Position numbers and translations under genes: made by a program | In this document: positions 35,646 to 48,439 of the stretch, piece after piece | Layout: every line of letters begins with the position of its first letter | Position numbering within the stretch: position 1 is the stretch's first letter | Assembly (NCBI GenBank): GCA_944472155.2 | Contig: OX235279.1 | Coordinates: 58,191,564 to 58,255,563 of the forward strand | Direction: 5' to 3' | DNA length: 64,000 nt | Origin: Trichobilharzia szidati | Lineage: Eukaryota; Platyhelminthes; Trematoda; Strigeidida; Schistosomatidae | The notes under the pieces: generated by a model | The model's database searches: none | What the model was told of the DNA's origin: nothing | What the model saw: the letters and a program-made list of their open reading frames with translations, nothing else

Positions 35646-37439
35646 CAAGTACATTAATTTGTCAAAGTAACTGTGATTATTATTTGCTCACTGTTGAGAT
35701 TTTCATTTGTGAAACTTGGCAGTAAAACAGAATTCATAATATATAAAGAAAAAACAACTTGAAAGATAAATGACAACTTTAATTAGTAGAATACATACAG
35801 AGGACTACGACAGTAACTCTTAAAAGAGTAGATAAAACTTCAGAAGTAAAATTAAATAGTTAAATAAAAGAAAAAGATTATTTAACTGGAAGTTGATATT
35901 TATCTTTTAACAGCACTATAGACTAGGCTTACCTGCCAATCTACATGCACTCACTATATAACACACATTGAAACAACTTAGCAGCATTTGATAGTATCTT
36001 ACAGAATATTTCAGGGAATTTTAAAAGCAGTGCTAACAGTTGTTACCTATATGATAATGAGTAGTAAATATCAAGCAAATAAACTTAAACTTATTGGGCT
36101 TCACAACACTGAAAGCTCCTAAATAACAATGATAGAATCTAAATATTTTGAAATGGTCAGTTATCAGCTCTTACTTTTCATGTTTTCCCATTGTGTATTG
36201 TAAATGTTACCAGCTTTATCATTCACAACGTTTTAGATTCATCTGTTAATGCTCTTTTGATATATGGCCTGGATTTCTCATATTTCGAAAAAATTTTAGA
36301 ATTTTTTTTGTATTTTCTTCATGTTTTTAGAATACGCATTCATGTGTCACACGGAAAGACAATGTAATTACTCTTTCAATTTAGTACAGTCAAACTATTT
36401 TGAATCTCAGAACTCACTTTCTTCAGTCAACCCTTTTGAAAAAATCGATTGTATCGTGAGAAATTTACTGATTAAATCCATTTACTTACGAAGTTTTTTA
36501 AATCAAAGTATATTGAATACATATTTTTAAAAAGGATATGGACAGAATGAAGTGGAAGGGATAGTGTTTTCAAAGGTCAAAGACAAAGATAATGAAAGAG
36601 TTGTAGATGTTGTTGCTGAGTAGCCTTTTGTGTACTACTAATCATTTAAGCGATCTCGTTTCATGATGGAAACTTACTGTAAGTTACGTAATCGTCTCGA
36701 TTAAGTCTTTCGCTTCAAACATTTTAAGAAATGTCAGAGTTTAATGTAAAATTATCCTTCTGGACAAAAGTTAATTTCCTAAAGCTCATTCCACACTGAG
36801 ACTAACGCTGAAGATGTTGCACAGAAGGATAGTGGAAGCTTCGCATCCAGCTCAGAAAACAGAGCGACCCTAGAAACATCTCTTCAGTCGGATAACTGTT
36901 GCATAATATTTCATATTAAGTCAAGTGACGACAAAATACGTGCAGTCAAATTCACCCGTAAAACATTTTCCTAATGCAAAGAATACTGAATAAATTCTCA
37001 TTTACAGACTAAATGCTTGGGTGAGAAATATTTTGTTTATGTAAGGAATAATCAGCATGACTGAATCATAAATGGAAGCTGTTACCAAAATATTTTTGAA
37101 ATCTAGGGCAATTAATCATCGAGGATATATTGACTCCTATCTTGAATAAACAAGAGATTGATTTAGTTCATAAGTCTGTGAACTGCTTATCGGATGTGGA
37201 ATAGTAAATGGAAGAAGAAGTAGATTCAGGAGAAGACTCTTGTGACTCTTGTATGTCTTTAATAGTACATGAAAGGCCCCATACAAATTTTTATACTTTT
37301 TCATAAGCAGGTAAGTTTAAAGACGATATGAACAATTGAATAGACGAATTAAAAGCCATCCGCATGTAGATTTGACTTTAGTTTCATTAATCATCTAGTT
37401 AGAATTAGTCAGTTATACTAGTATAAGTAACTTGGTATT
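35646..37439. other. Non-coding stretch with one exon-like segment
   Basis: Besides the candidate exon at 36331 nothing was recognised. Confidence 0.35.
36331..36455 (+). CDS. Candidate exon, unknown protein (low confidence)
   Basis: A good acceptor (TGTATTTTCTTCATGTTTTTAG) precedes an open frame reading YAFMCHTERQCNYSFNLVQS and continuing SNYFESQNSLSSVNPFEKID. Possible weak donors follow at 36451 (GTATCG) and 36456 (GTGAGA); the second ends in phase 0. No family recognised. Without transcript evidence this may be chance. Confidence 0.25.
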
Positions 37440-37870
37440 TTAATGACTAGTAATGAATTGCAGGATCTGAATTTCGTCCTATTTGGGTTTCATCATCTGG
37501 GTGTAATAGGAATCATTACTGAGTCATTGTGTTCCAGCTAAGAATTGAACTGAGAAATCTTCGTTAATCCTTAGATGCCGTCGAAGCGTCCGTACTAGGA
37601 GCCAAAAAGTCAACAGAAGCGGGAGATTTCGGTTCAAACAATCAATGGGAGAAACAAAAGCGACTTAAACAAAATAGTAAATTATTCCCGTTGTACAAGG
37701 GTAGCTCTCGTCACCTAAGTGGTCTGGATCACACTTTGGCATCTGAAACGAAGGGTGCTGGGTTCGAGTCCCTGTAGCAGCACTATCACTCATTGTGAAT
37801 TGCAGGTGCATCCACATGACGACTGCTAAATAGGACGAAGTGCACATCTGGACTCTTCAGCCATTCATCA
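37440..37870. mobile_element. Sm-alpha-like hammerhead elements, two pieces
   Basis: 37440-37620 is a minus-strand piece (antisense hammerhead remnant ATTTCGTCCTATTTGGG; head AAGCGTCCGTACTAGGAGCC). 37690-37870 is a + strand piece with tRNA-like CACCTAAGTGGTCTGGATCA, B-box GGGTTCGAGTCCC and hammerhead remnant CATCCACATGACGACTGCTAAATAGGACGAAGTGCACATCTGG. Opposed orientation again gives a loose fold-back. Cores are degenerate. Confidence 0.65.
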
Positions 37871-38060
37871 TCAACGAAATAACATGGAATTTGTAACCAC
37901 TGTATCGAAATGCACAAGTATTTCAAAAACCAGTTGGCTTTTTAGGTCTGATATTCACTTCACATGTATCCAGTAAGCTACAACCCTAGAAATGACGTAG
38001 TGACAGTGATTGAAATGTCTGTATGAAACCACAAATCATTATTTTTTCTAAATAGTTATA

Positions 38061-38370
38061 TTTTTTACGAGTTGATCGCTGACTGATATCAGTTAGAGAA
38101 CCATTGAAAACCAGGGAGTACTGGACAGCTGCTGTTTCATCCTAGTTTGGGAATCATCGGCAGTACGCACCCACTGGGATTCGAACCCAGGACCTTCCAG
38201 TTACAAGGTAAGCTCGTATCCCAGTGGGTGCGTACTGCCGATGATTCCCAAACTAGGATGAAACAGCAGCTGTCCAGTACTCCCTGGTTTTCGATGGTTC
38301 TCTAACTGATATCAGTCTGTGATCAACTCGTAAAACATAACTAATCCTTACAAACCAAACTATAGATAAT
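38061..38370. mobile_element. Fold-back hammerhead/tRNA-like SINE, 11-bp TSD
   Basis: 310-bp element between perfect 11-bp duplications AAATAGTTATA (38050-38060 and 38371-38381). Arms 38063-38180 and 38218-38335 are inverted repeats matching at about 115 of 118 positions, with a 37-bp spacer that is part of the tRNA-like B-box half. Each arm holds one hammerhead module with core strand CCGATGA (U4 changed to C), stem II TTCCCAAACTAGGAT and GAAAC. It ends with the family tail CTAATCCTTACAAACCAAAC. The U4 change predicts poor self-cleavage. Confidence 0.93.
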
Positions 38371-38381
38371 AAATAGTTATA

Positions 38382-41335
38382 ATGAAAAGATGAAAGTGAA
38401 TGACCAATTTTGCTGTGATCTTGTTGATGGTATGTTCTAGGCTAAAATAGTCTCTGGACTCTTCTCTTATGTGCCTTAATGTGGATTTTTGAAGTTATTT
38501 AAAAGAATTATGATATCTAAGTTTTCGCGATAATTTTAAGGACAACAATACACTTTTAAGACTAATGACAAACTTTGGATTTTCAACAGATCAGCCTCCT
38601 AAATGATTCATCCCGGGTGGGTAAGATATTTAAGAGTAAATGATAGATATAAAAGCAAAATAATAAGCATCTAACGTATAATAATTTTTAATCCCTTGAA
38701 GACACACAATTCCACACAGTTTTCTTTTCAGTCTCACACAGTTCATCCAATTAGACGGGCTGGTTTCACTTAAACAAAAACACAATCATGGATTATTTTT
38801 CATCTAACCAATCAAAGCTGTGCATAGATTCGTATATCTGTCCATTAAATTTCTCCGAAATTTCTAGGGAGCTGCACGAAAGTTGACAAGTAGATAGCAC
38901 TATTATGATAACTGTTTCCTGTAAACGTTTATCAGAGACTTGCACATTATTCTCTACAGTAATTTACTGACTTAACACACAAGAATAAGCTGTTATTAGA
39001 TAAGTTTTCTATCATGTTATTTATTCCACCTTAGCTTATAACGAAACTCAGAACACATGCAATGCTGCTAGGAAGTAAACAGTCGAGTATGTCTGCATCC
39101 CGGTAGGTGATGGTTTTCCATTTTGAGACTGGAAGCCAGACATCAGTAACAGATATCGGTCGTTGTTTACTGGTACTAGTAACTTCTCATTACTATTCCG
39201 GGAGAGAACTGGTTGGTATTTATCGGTATGTGTGCTTCTAAGCTGGACTGTACTGCCTCTGGTTTCGTGTAATGCTGTTGGCAATAAAATATAAAACACA
39301 ACTTAAAGCCTAAATTCCCGGTACTCTGAAAGATAATTCGAGCTGACTACCTTTCTTTACCTTCATATTTAAACGTTATAATTTCAGTATCCATGGTCTA
39401 CATACCTATGAGAGAAAAATTGAACAGATCACATTTAAGGGATTGTTACTTACTTTACAACATCACTTATTAGTTGGGTGTCAACTAGAGAAACTTCAGT
39501 CGTTCTTGGTCCTTATGGCTGCCTTTTTTCATGATAAGGAATGAGTATGAAAAGATAGTAGCGGATAATTCTATGTATATTAAACCTGGTTTTTATTTAA
39601 TCAATTATTCAAAGGGTAATGATAATTAATTCATTTGTGATATGTTTTTTTACTGATTGGTTTGAGTAGAGTTCTGTCAATTCTATAATTCACCTGTTTG
39701 AATAATTTTCCTCTGAAGCATTGACATAATTCTTTTAGAAAGGGAGTAAGTAATGGTTAAAGTTTGTCATTACATACAAAAAAGGACCTGAGTACCATAA
39801 AGGGAGAGAGGAAGGAGGAGAGAGCAACAAAGGAAGAAAGAGAAACAAAGCAGCAACAAGAAAACAAATCATCCACAAACTCTTGCCCAGTGAATCAGAG
39901 AATGTTAATATACTCAAGGAAGAAACAGCAGACAAACAACTGACAATTTTTAGAGGGGAGACTTCCATTTTTAGTTATTAAGGATATACGTAAACTCAGT
40001 AAAAAATATTTCTGTGATTTACACACACACAAAAACTATTTATAAAATCATTTAAAAAATAATAATGATAATTGCTGTTAATTCTGTTCCAATTATTATC
40101 AACTACCATAATTCAGAGAGAGTGAACAAAATGAGAAGAATAAAAGACATGGTAAGTAAATTACTGAGCAGATGGTTACTTCTTTTTATAGATCATATCT
40201 ACAAAAAGAATGGCAAGTGAACTCTTTTACTTTCCTTGAATATCTGTCCCAAAGAACATACCGTGTGCGTGTGTTTTTAATTCACGTATGTCTCCGAATC
40301 GAATAAACCTACTCATCGTATGAATGAAGATTCATATTCACATATTTAGATATGCGAATAGATTGACAGGATGAATGGAGATTACTAAAACCTGATTTCT
40401 TTTATTATTTTTTTTCGTAGACTCATTTTGTTAGTCTATTGTTTATAAATGAGTAATACATATACTCCGCCCTTAAAGTTTATGCAGTGCTATACAGTCA
40501 GGTAATTTCTATATATTATGAAGAGGAGTATCCTAAGGCACGCGACATATGGATGTCAAATGAATCTTATTTTTCAAGATAATATCATCGCCATCGTGGT
40601 CGTCAACAGAAAATAATGATGGCATCATTACAATGGTGGCGATTATTGATTTCGACCTACGCTAAGATAAAGGCGGTAGTGTTAAAACGTCTTACTGTAC
40701 AGTGCACTAAATTCCAGTGTTGCATTAACCCAGTGAAATGTGACTGTACATGTTTACCACCTTAAGTACAGAAGTATCTGGCATAATTTGCAGTATACCA
40801 CTAGTGAGAAAAAAGTATTTGAAGTGATAGGTTTATTACAGAGTAGCTTTAACCACTGTTTATCGCGGAATCCGGTTACAGAATCATTAGGTATTCTGAA
40901 ATAAAATTTTCGCATGAATAAAGTTCCAAATTTCGGAAGAAAAACTTGTCTTGACTGTGCCAGGAATTCTTCAGACTGGCTATTTAAGTTACAACAGTGT
41001 AAATCGGGAATCTTTCGCTTAAAGTGTATTTTTCTCCCTGAAATCAGTAGACTTTGAATAGTGTTATATAGATTCATACTCAAAGAGCTGACTGCTGTTT
41101 TATCTAAAATTTTAACTGAAATCTACCTACAAGAGGTTAATTTGATCAGTTGCTCACCAAGATGAAAAGACACCATAGCAAAGCTTCAATTTATATGTGA
41201 ATTGTTAGGGGTTACAATATTTTAACAATAATGATAACAGTAAAATAACGAAAAGTACTGCGACAGCAGGAGACAGAAATATCACCTACGTAATAGTACT
41301 TGGTAATTCAATTCCAGGTGTTTAGGCATATTATT
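38382..41335. other. Non-coding stretch
   Basis: No supported gene. A purine-rich frame on the + strand at about 39760-39980 (reading HKGREEGGESNKGRKRNK...) is open but has no good splice sites. Confidence 0.4.
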
Positions 41336-41572
41336 ACTTATTTTGTTCATTTACGTTCCCAGCAGAACATAGGGCTTCAAGCTAGAGCATCGAAGTTTCG
41401 GTAGCAGTGATTTTACTTTTATGGGGTGAGGTTGCCAGCCTCACACCCAACTTTCCCTCTTTACCAGCCTTACTGCCAGCTTAACGAGGTTTAGGAGTGC
41501 GTCGGCCAATGATTCAACCCCGGACCACCTGCGTGTATAGCGGACGTTCTACCGCTGAACCATCGGCGCACC
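41336..41572 (-). mobile_element. tRNA-derived SINE with RTE-type tail (copy E)
   Basis: Minus strand: head GCGCCGATGGTTCAGCGGTAG, B-box-like GGGGTTGAATCATTGGCC, and tail CTTGAAGCCCTATGTTCTGC..GGGAACGTAAATGAACAAAATAAG. No clear target-site duplication. Confidence 0.87.
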
Positions 41573-41725
41573 ATACAGTAAATGCTAAATTGAATAAATG
41601 CGCTCACTGAGTTGGAAGGTACATTATATTTCCAAATGACTTCTATTTACAAACTTGGAATTTTTTCCTATTACGTAAACGTAACATCAAAAATTTGAGT
41701 ATTTCTGCGCTTCTTTTGAAAGCAG

Positions 41726-41876
41726 TGTCAAACTTTCAAAGTATCTTAGGGAATTATATGTATCTAGGTAAACAGAATCAAACGTACCTGCAAATGAGCT
41801 TATTAAGAACTTCAGAATTATCGAGTCTACCTCAAAAACACAGAGGTCCATTCTACATTAGTCTGTGTGCTATGCA
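41726..41876 (+). CDS. Candidate exon, unknown protein (low confidence)
   Basis: Acceptor TTCTTTTGAAAGCAG, donor GTGAGTAAT. The exon is 2 nt, 49 codons (starting SNFQSILGNYMYLGKQNQTY), 2 nt. The trailing CA plus the first base of 48906 gives CAA, so the two candidate exons join in phase. No domain recognised. If real it belongs to a + strand gene downstream of, or continuing, the MYT1-like locus. Confidence 0.32.
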
Positions 41877-42354
41877 GTGAGTAATATTGATTGCATCAGA
41901 CAGAATTACATACTACTATAGCGTACAAGTTTCACACACATAATTATAAGCCAGTTTCTTTCAAACGTTACTGAAATTTGACAACCTTAGTAGCTGAAAT
42001 TTGTCCACTTACTTCCATGATGTTCCCACTTAGGTCAACTTAATATAAAACTGCATTGAGAATCACTTCCCAATAGTCAACTACATGAAAATCCCTAAAG
42101 TATCTTTTCAATATTTATTTTCAAAAAGAGCTAACTCGTTGCATTGTGTCACTTCATATCCAAATAGACTTAGGATTTTAATGGTTTTCTGAATTATCCC
42201 ATTCTCAATATTTATGACTGAAAGAGTAAAAATGCGATGACCGACGAATAATGTTTTTTGCAGGAAAATTTACCTTCTTTCAATTCGGATGATGTAAAGA
42301 TTAGTTTTTATGACCATTTTATCTTCCGGATCTACATTGCCTAATGATTATTAT

Positions 42355-42805
42355 TCATCCCTCGCTTTCCAAGTAGAAGATGGGGCTTCAGTTACACACA
42401 TTCATTTCACTTGATTGTCTACCATCACGTTCATTTGGTTCAACGTCTGTCCACAAGCTTTCATTTCCTTTACACATGATCTCCTCCATGTCACCTCTCA
42501 TTCCGGTTCCACTTGATGACCTGGAACATTATGTCTCTTTAGCCCGCAACCAAGTCTGTAGTAGATCGTTGGAAATGACTTTGGTGAGCGTACACAAAGT
42601 CACTGAACTTCACGGAAGCACCAACTTGACACTGGTGTTAAAAGTTGGGATCCTAATCGCTGTAATGAATAATGTAGATCTGTATACCGATTTCAGAGTA
42701 ATGAATGCCTGGCATACTCCCTCGGTCCTGGTTGTATTGGACATTCTCTTCTATTCTGCTTGCTTGTAGCTGGAACTGTGCTGCCTGGGTAAGTAAAAGA
42801 GAACA
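42355..42805 (-). mobile_element. RTE-clade retrotransposon 3' fragment, copy 2
   Basis: Minus-strand 3' end of the same RTE family: the tail CTGAAGCCCCATCTTCTACTTGG at 42360-42386, the GAGGTGACATGGAGGAGATC stretch shared with copies at 1.8 and 53.6 kb, and the upstream segment CGCATTTGGTAGCGATTAGGATCCC-like post-RT region. Heavily mutated. Confidence 0.72.
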
Positions 42806-45800
42806 TAAATGTAAGAATAAGCCTTTCTAAGTCAAACCCTCTAATAGTTGCTCATAACCATGGTAATTTGGTGAGTGATCATAAGTTGAAAGTAATTTAA
42901 GTAAATATAGATGCGTCTGTAAATTTAGACTTATGATGGGGAGAAATCACCCGAAGCTACTAAAACGTTTGACATCATAAGCAGATGCATTTGATATGCA
43001 GTTAAAACAAAACTGTAGAATTTTGTCGCTCTTGTGGGGACCATAATAAATACAAACATGCTCCTATAGAGTATTCTGTTCAAGATTATAGTCAGAAATA
43101 TGAGTGATGTCATGTTTAAAGACAGAATTGAGAAATTATCCACTGTACTTCAGATAGTGGTATAGCTGTACAGTTTTCACATCGAAACGTGATGTCTACC
43201 ATCTACTGGATAATGGTGGTATTTGTTATCGCTACCAAACGTAATTAAGGTTTCAGCTCTTCAAAACAAAGCACCAGAAACCAGTTCGAAGCCTGGAAAG
43301 TTTTCAGGTGATGTCAGGAGTTTTTCATTCTGTCTAGTAAGTTCTTTAAAGACCCGAAGAATAATCCAATTTCATCAGTGTTTATCCTGAATGAAGATGA
43401 CAGAACATATTTATCCAAAGTTTCAAATATTACTTGCTTTATTCTTCTTACAGAATAAATCTTCGTGAAATTAAAATACTCCATTTTGTGTGATGGAGCA
43501 GTATTACATAACTGCACTCTAGAGATAAGTTTATATTTCACAGAGAACAGTGCAGACTTTTAATCTCTTTGTGAATGTATCAACACGTACGTTGATAATA
43601 ACAATTTCTTTGGTTATTACTGTTAATTATGATTTTGTCTAAAGAATGATGAGTACTTTCCGAGAATCTGTGTTAAAATGGCTGTAAGTGAGATTTTACA
43701 TCATTTCGAATGAGACTGTTATCGCCTGACTGAGTGAAAGTGAAATATATTCTTCCGAATAAAATATTCACAGGAGGAAGATAAACTTAGAAGCTACCAA
43801 CATGAACCTCAGCGTTTTCATTCTATTTCTATAGGTCTATTTAGAATTAGCATTCACGCTGACGGCTATCTTTCCTTATCTGACAACTTTTTAGAAATAT
43901 AGTCTCGTGAATGCACTGTAGTTACCTACATAAATGGAATTTATAACTGTTATAGGGAACGGAAATTAATCCTTACATCTGTTAGCAAAACACCATTGGC
44001 TAGCTAGTCATCGGCGTGGTTAAAAAAGTGATAGCAAGTGGCATCATTTCTCTCCTGTTGGTTTCAATCAGAGTAGAGGAGGATTTTTTCATTATTTAGT
44101 GTCTCATGACTCCTTGTTCTCTTGACTGAAATCTATCAATAAGGTCTGTAATATGTCCAACAGACTGTGCTTTATTTCACTGCAATTTAATATTAAGTCT
44201 TAGAGTTGAGTCAGACAAAAGCCACATTTCTTAAAGAAGGCAGTAGTCAGGTACTAGATTTCTCGGAGAAAAATGTCGTATTTTTAGGGCTTCAATTTTA
44301 TCGTCTGAATGAAAAGTGGAAGTTATTCATTCTGTGTATGAGTCTTATTATTTTCGATACCCGTCAATTGCTAATTCATTATTCCATATAAATACAGATG
44401 AATGTCATTTATGTAAGTATATTTCAGCGTCTAATATTCGCTAATTAATCATGAATTGATACTGCCTAAAGAAACAGTAAAATCCATGGATTGCTGGAAA
44501 GTTATTTCGTCCACTGTTTCATCTCTAACTGGTTTCGCGAGCTTACGCTTTGCAACAGACTGGAAATCATGATTCGAGCGTAGCTCAGAGAGTAACTGAT
44601 AGGTACACAGTTCAGAAGAGATTCAAACCCAAAACAAGACAGCTCTCCGGAGCATTTGAACATGTTTGCTTTCAATAACATTTGCCTGATATATGTTTGT
44701 GGTGCACCTTAAAATCAACCAGCTCATATAAAATCAGCTGCTTGAGACCAGCCAATACTGCATATAAAACTGAGGACATCTGTAAAAAAATAAGAATTTT
44801 ATTTAACTGGACAGTTTTTATTAGTGCTGCTTATAAATCGAGATGTAAGTAAGAATTGACATCATTAATCAAAAGGAATGTTGTTAAGTCCAGTGTGCTT
44901 ATTTACTTTATCAGCTTCTATTAGGGAAATCCCACAGATGTTCAATGACATTTATAACTGCATACATTAAAACGAATATATGTTGTTTTTTCTTCTTCGT
45001 CCCTGTTTGCTCGCTTTTGGTTTTAGTTTATTCAAAGAGGCAATAGTGAGTAGAAATTCTGTGTCACTTTAACAGAGAAATATCTTGTATATTGTTTTGT
45101 CTGTGGGAACAAATATCCATTGGTTTTCTCCAGACTGTAGTAGTGTGCAAAAGAAAAGAAAAAAACAAGTTCGAAACTGTCATGAACATAATGCGAAGTG
45201 ATTATACGAAAACCGATTATTTCCGAAAAAAAAACAAGCTATATAACAAAATAAGAAGAAAAGGAGAAAGTTGAAACTATGAATAAAAGATAAATGACTC
45301 ATCTATAATACACAACAGTGAAAAAGTCTTGACATTATCCCTGCTCATTCATTTTTGAAGGAAATAAGTATCTGTAAAAGTTACGCTAAATGCATATAAC
45401 ATCATTATGGACGCATAAAATAAGTTTCTCTTCAAAAGTCTTGAAAAGAGCCAATTTTTTCTAACTAAACGTTTTGAATGTCAAATTATGCGAAAAATTA
45501 AATTTCTCATTCTCTTGGTTGTATTTCCCACAGCCATTTCACGTGGTAATGGCGTATTCCATGCCTCTCAAGTTAAATAAATGGATTCCTGAAATAAAAG
45601 AAGTCTTAAAATTTTGATAAACGAAGTAAGTCATGATTTTACTGATAAACTGTTGGTCTTAGATGTTTAAATGAAATAAACAGGAAGCCAGGGAACTAGA
45701 TTTCATGTTTACTGACACCCATTACCAAGGCTTGTCTGTAACCGTGAGGGGGCCTATCCCCTTGTAGAAATTCCAACTCAACTCTTCATTCAGAGACGTT

Positions 45801-46359
45801 ACCACTGAGCTACTCAGGTTCCATGGGGACCGATATAATTCAGTCGACAAGTAGGTGGAATGACAGAAAGGAGCGAATATATAACTACACAAATGAGAAG
45901 GCACTGTGGACTCATTGTCTTGCTGGAATTATTTATCTTTCGTGTAGAATTTGGCATGCGATTCCTAAATTCTTGTTATGCAGTCTTGTAATCAAGTTTA
46001 CATTTTTTAAAGATTAAGTCAAGTTATCCTCTGCCTTTTAAAACTGGCTGAGTACGTTACCGAAAGCTATTCTACGTGTCAGACTGCTGTGGAAGTACAC
46101 CTTGGAACTGCATTTTAAAAGAATTTTGAAAGGTCTAAAGTCAGAAGGGACTTAGATGTTTGATATTTTACCATGTTGGCTGATATGAAACCGATCTCCC
46201 AACAAATTAGTTGCGTAATACAAGTCGAAAAGTTGATCACTTATCCACTGAATGTACCCTAGGAGAAATAAATCTTACTCATTATAGTTAAACTATTTAA
46301 GTTAATTTCGTATTCCCTGTTGATTGATAATATTAGACCAAAGTATTCAGTCTCTTTTG
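42806..46359. other. Non-coding stretch
   Basis: No supported exon. A tRNA-like, possibly SINE-derived segment near 44480-44660 (GAGCGTAGCTCAGAGAGTAAC) is too decayed to classify. A SINE remnant at 45.7 kb is listed separately. Confidence 0.35.
45705..45825 (-). mobile_element. Third tRNA-like SINE type, copy 1
   Basis: Minus strand begins GGAACCTGAGTAGCTCAGTGGTAACGTCTCTGAA, an A-box-like tRNA head. The same head occurs at 56.6 kb as GAGCCCGAATAACTCAGTGGTAACGTCTCTGAC. The B-box is degenerate. It appears distinct from the RTE-tailed and hammerhead SINEs. Confidence 0.65.
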
Positions 46360-46650
46360 ACATGTCAGCCCCTAGTATGAACGCTTCGATGATATCTGAG
46401 GACTTCAATGGCGTTATTTGATGGATGGTAGCTAACAGTGAAATCCAAAATGCTCATTTCATCCTATTTCGGACTTATCAGTTCCAAATGCCTGCATTTC
46501 AAATAAGTGGATGTTGATGGCCCCACCGAGACTCGAACCTGGCACCCAAGCCAAGTCGTAATCCACTTGGTCACTTGGGCTGACGAATCCCAAATGGGGC
46601 GAAATGAGCATTCTGGATTCCATTGCTAATCAATTCCCGCCAAATTACGT
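46360..46650. mobile_element. Sm-alpha-like element in fold-back form
   Basis: Head ACATGTCAGCCCCTAGTATG and ACGCTTCGATGATATCTGAGG as in Sm-alpha-like copies. An antisense hammerhead arm (about 46437-46497; minus-strand core CTGATAA) and a + strand arm (46575-46618) enclose a minus-strand tRNA-like core (GACCAAGTGGATTACGAC; B-box GGTTCGAGTCTC). The arms match over about 35 bp around the GAAATGAGCATT segment. Confidence 0.8.
46575..46618 (+). ncRNA. Hammerhead ribozyme motif, core conserved
   Basis: Core CTGACGA (46580-46586) fits CUGANGA. Stem II is TCCC AAAT GGGG with one end mismatch, GAAA is at 46601-46604, stem III is minimal AT/AT with loop GAGC, and cleavage would follow ATT before CTGG. 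Stem I is weak (G-G mismatch). Confidence 0.6.
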
Positions 46651-48439
46651 CACAGTTATGCTACATTAGTTTGTCACTTATCATAAAAATATCTAGTGTT
46701 TCTATCTTTAAAGTTCATACTTACTTGGGACGACATGAGTACGTTTGTAATGAAACTAATTTTCGTAGATAAATGTCAAGGCATAACGGTGAATCAGTGG
46801 TTCAGTACTTTATCACTTTCACCATAAATGACTCAGTCTGAGCAGTTAACATCACTGCTTTCTGCGAATGAAACATCACAAATATTGCATATATATATAT
46901 GAGTAGTCTTCAGAATGGATAAATATTGCCAGGAAATCATCAGACTTAATTATTTCATTAAGACAAACACGAAAATAACATTTAACCCTAAGGCATAAAA
47001 CAACCATCTCGAAATCAAGTAAATACGGATATCATTATTTAAAACAGTGTTCTTGATTTTCTTTTCTGTTGAGGCTTTGGCCTGCTCATCTCTCTGCCAA
47101 TACATGAATTTATGCCTAGGTATAAAAAAGAAACCAAGAATTCCATTTCCGATAACATGAACAATGAACTTAGTCATCAGTAGATAACAAATAAAAAAGC
47201 TCATAATGTATCATGAATTTTAATATTATTATTTTTATTTTGCTTAGGGATTATATCAATAACAAAAGCCAGTCTTGAGTATTATCACTATTATTATTAT
47301 TGTTTATACATTAGTAGATGAGATATTTTTAAAATGAATATGAGTAGAATTATTATACTTTGTTACCATCTACTGGTGTTCTCGTTGTTCAGCGTTAATT
47401 TATACAAGAACAAAGACTAGTTGCTTGGACAGAAGTTCAAATCTATTAGAATCGTTACTTAGAGAATATTCTGTTCTTAAAAAATTTTGTAGATTAAAAT
47501 TATATTTGAAGACTTTAAGGTTTAAGCATATTAAAAGCCTGTCTTCTTGTTGCCCGGTGGACTAGTACAAATTTTCCCAGTCGGCTGTTGAAAAACAATT
47601 AGGGCGTTTTGTTTGATATAATTTATGAAAGTTACGCTAGTCTTCTGCACAGAATTATTCATTTATTTGGTGATCATTGGCAATATAATAACAATAGTGA
47701 ATCCGAATGTTTGCATTTTAAGTGATAAATGATCAACTCGAAATAGTTAACTACTAAAATTTATGGCAATACGTTTCAGCAGTTGTCGCGTAAATATGTA
47801 ACAGTCTTAAATAAAACTTACTGCACAACAGATGAATCTGGTTGCACAAGAGTCAGGCGGCTATGCCTATATGAATAGGAACAGAACCACTCATGCAGGT
47901 AATTCCAGATGATTAGTTCAACGTCTGAGTAAAATAGTATCCTGGAGTCTACAGTTTAAAGAATGAATCCGTTTAGAATTGTTTTTTCAAGGGAATAATG
48001 AACTAAGAAAGACTGATTGATCCCTCTTACAGGTAAATAATGAAAGATAGTATTTCGTGGAAAAGTAGAGGTCTCACTCCCAGATTCACATAGAATAGAA
48101 TTTTCGATTAAGGAAAAGACTACAGATAGTATACAGATCATTAAAATTCACAGTTAATTTAAACTCTTCGTGAATTCAAGTGTTGATGTGCAGCGATTTG
48201 ACTGGTTGTTGTGCGTTGTTGAAGTTGATTGCGTTAGTGTCGTACACTGTGGTGCAATTGACTGGTTAAGTAATCAGTAATACTAAATACTGTCGATCAT
48301 CCTAGTTGATAGAGTGACAGAGTGATGGCTGCTCACTGAACGCGGTATTGCGTATACAAGCTCTCACTGTAGTGATGTTTAAATACAAAATACCTGCTTA
48401 TAAATGCACATATTAAGGATCCGCTTCCTTTACAGTGTA
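46651..48439. other. Non-coding stretch
   Basis: No exon or repeat recognised. Confidence 0.4.

Noticed and set aside
39735..39980. Open frames on both strands in a purine-rich patch
   Set aside because: Openness follows from skewed base composition; splice borders are poor. Kept only as a remark.
42380..42769. 129-residue + strand open frame
   Set aside because: Antisense of the minus-strand RTE 3' fragment; a shadow frame.
44204..44250. Small exon candidate with GTACTA donor
   Set aside because: Phase does not fit between the other candidate exons, and the donor is weak.
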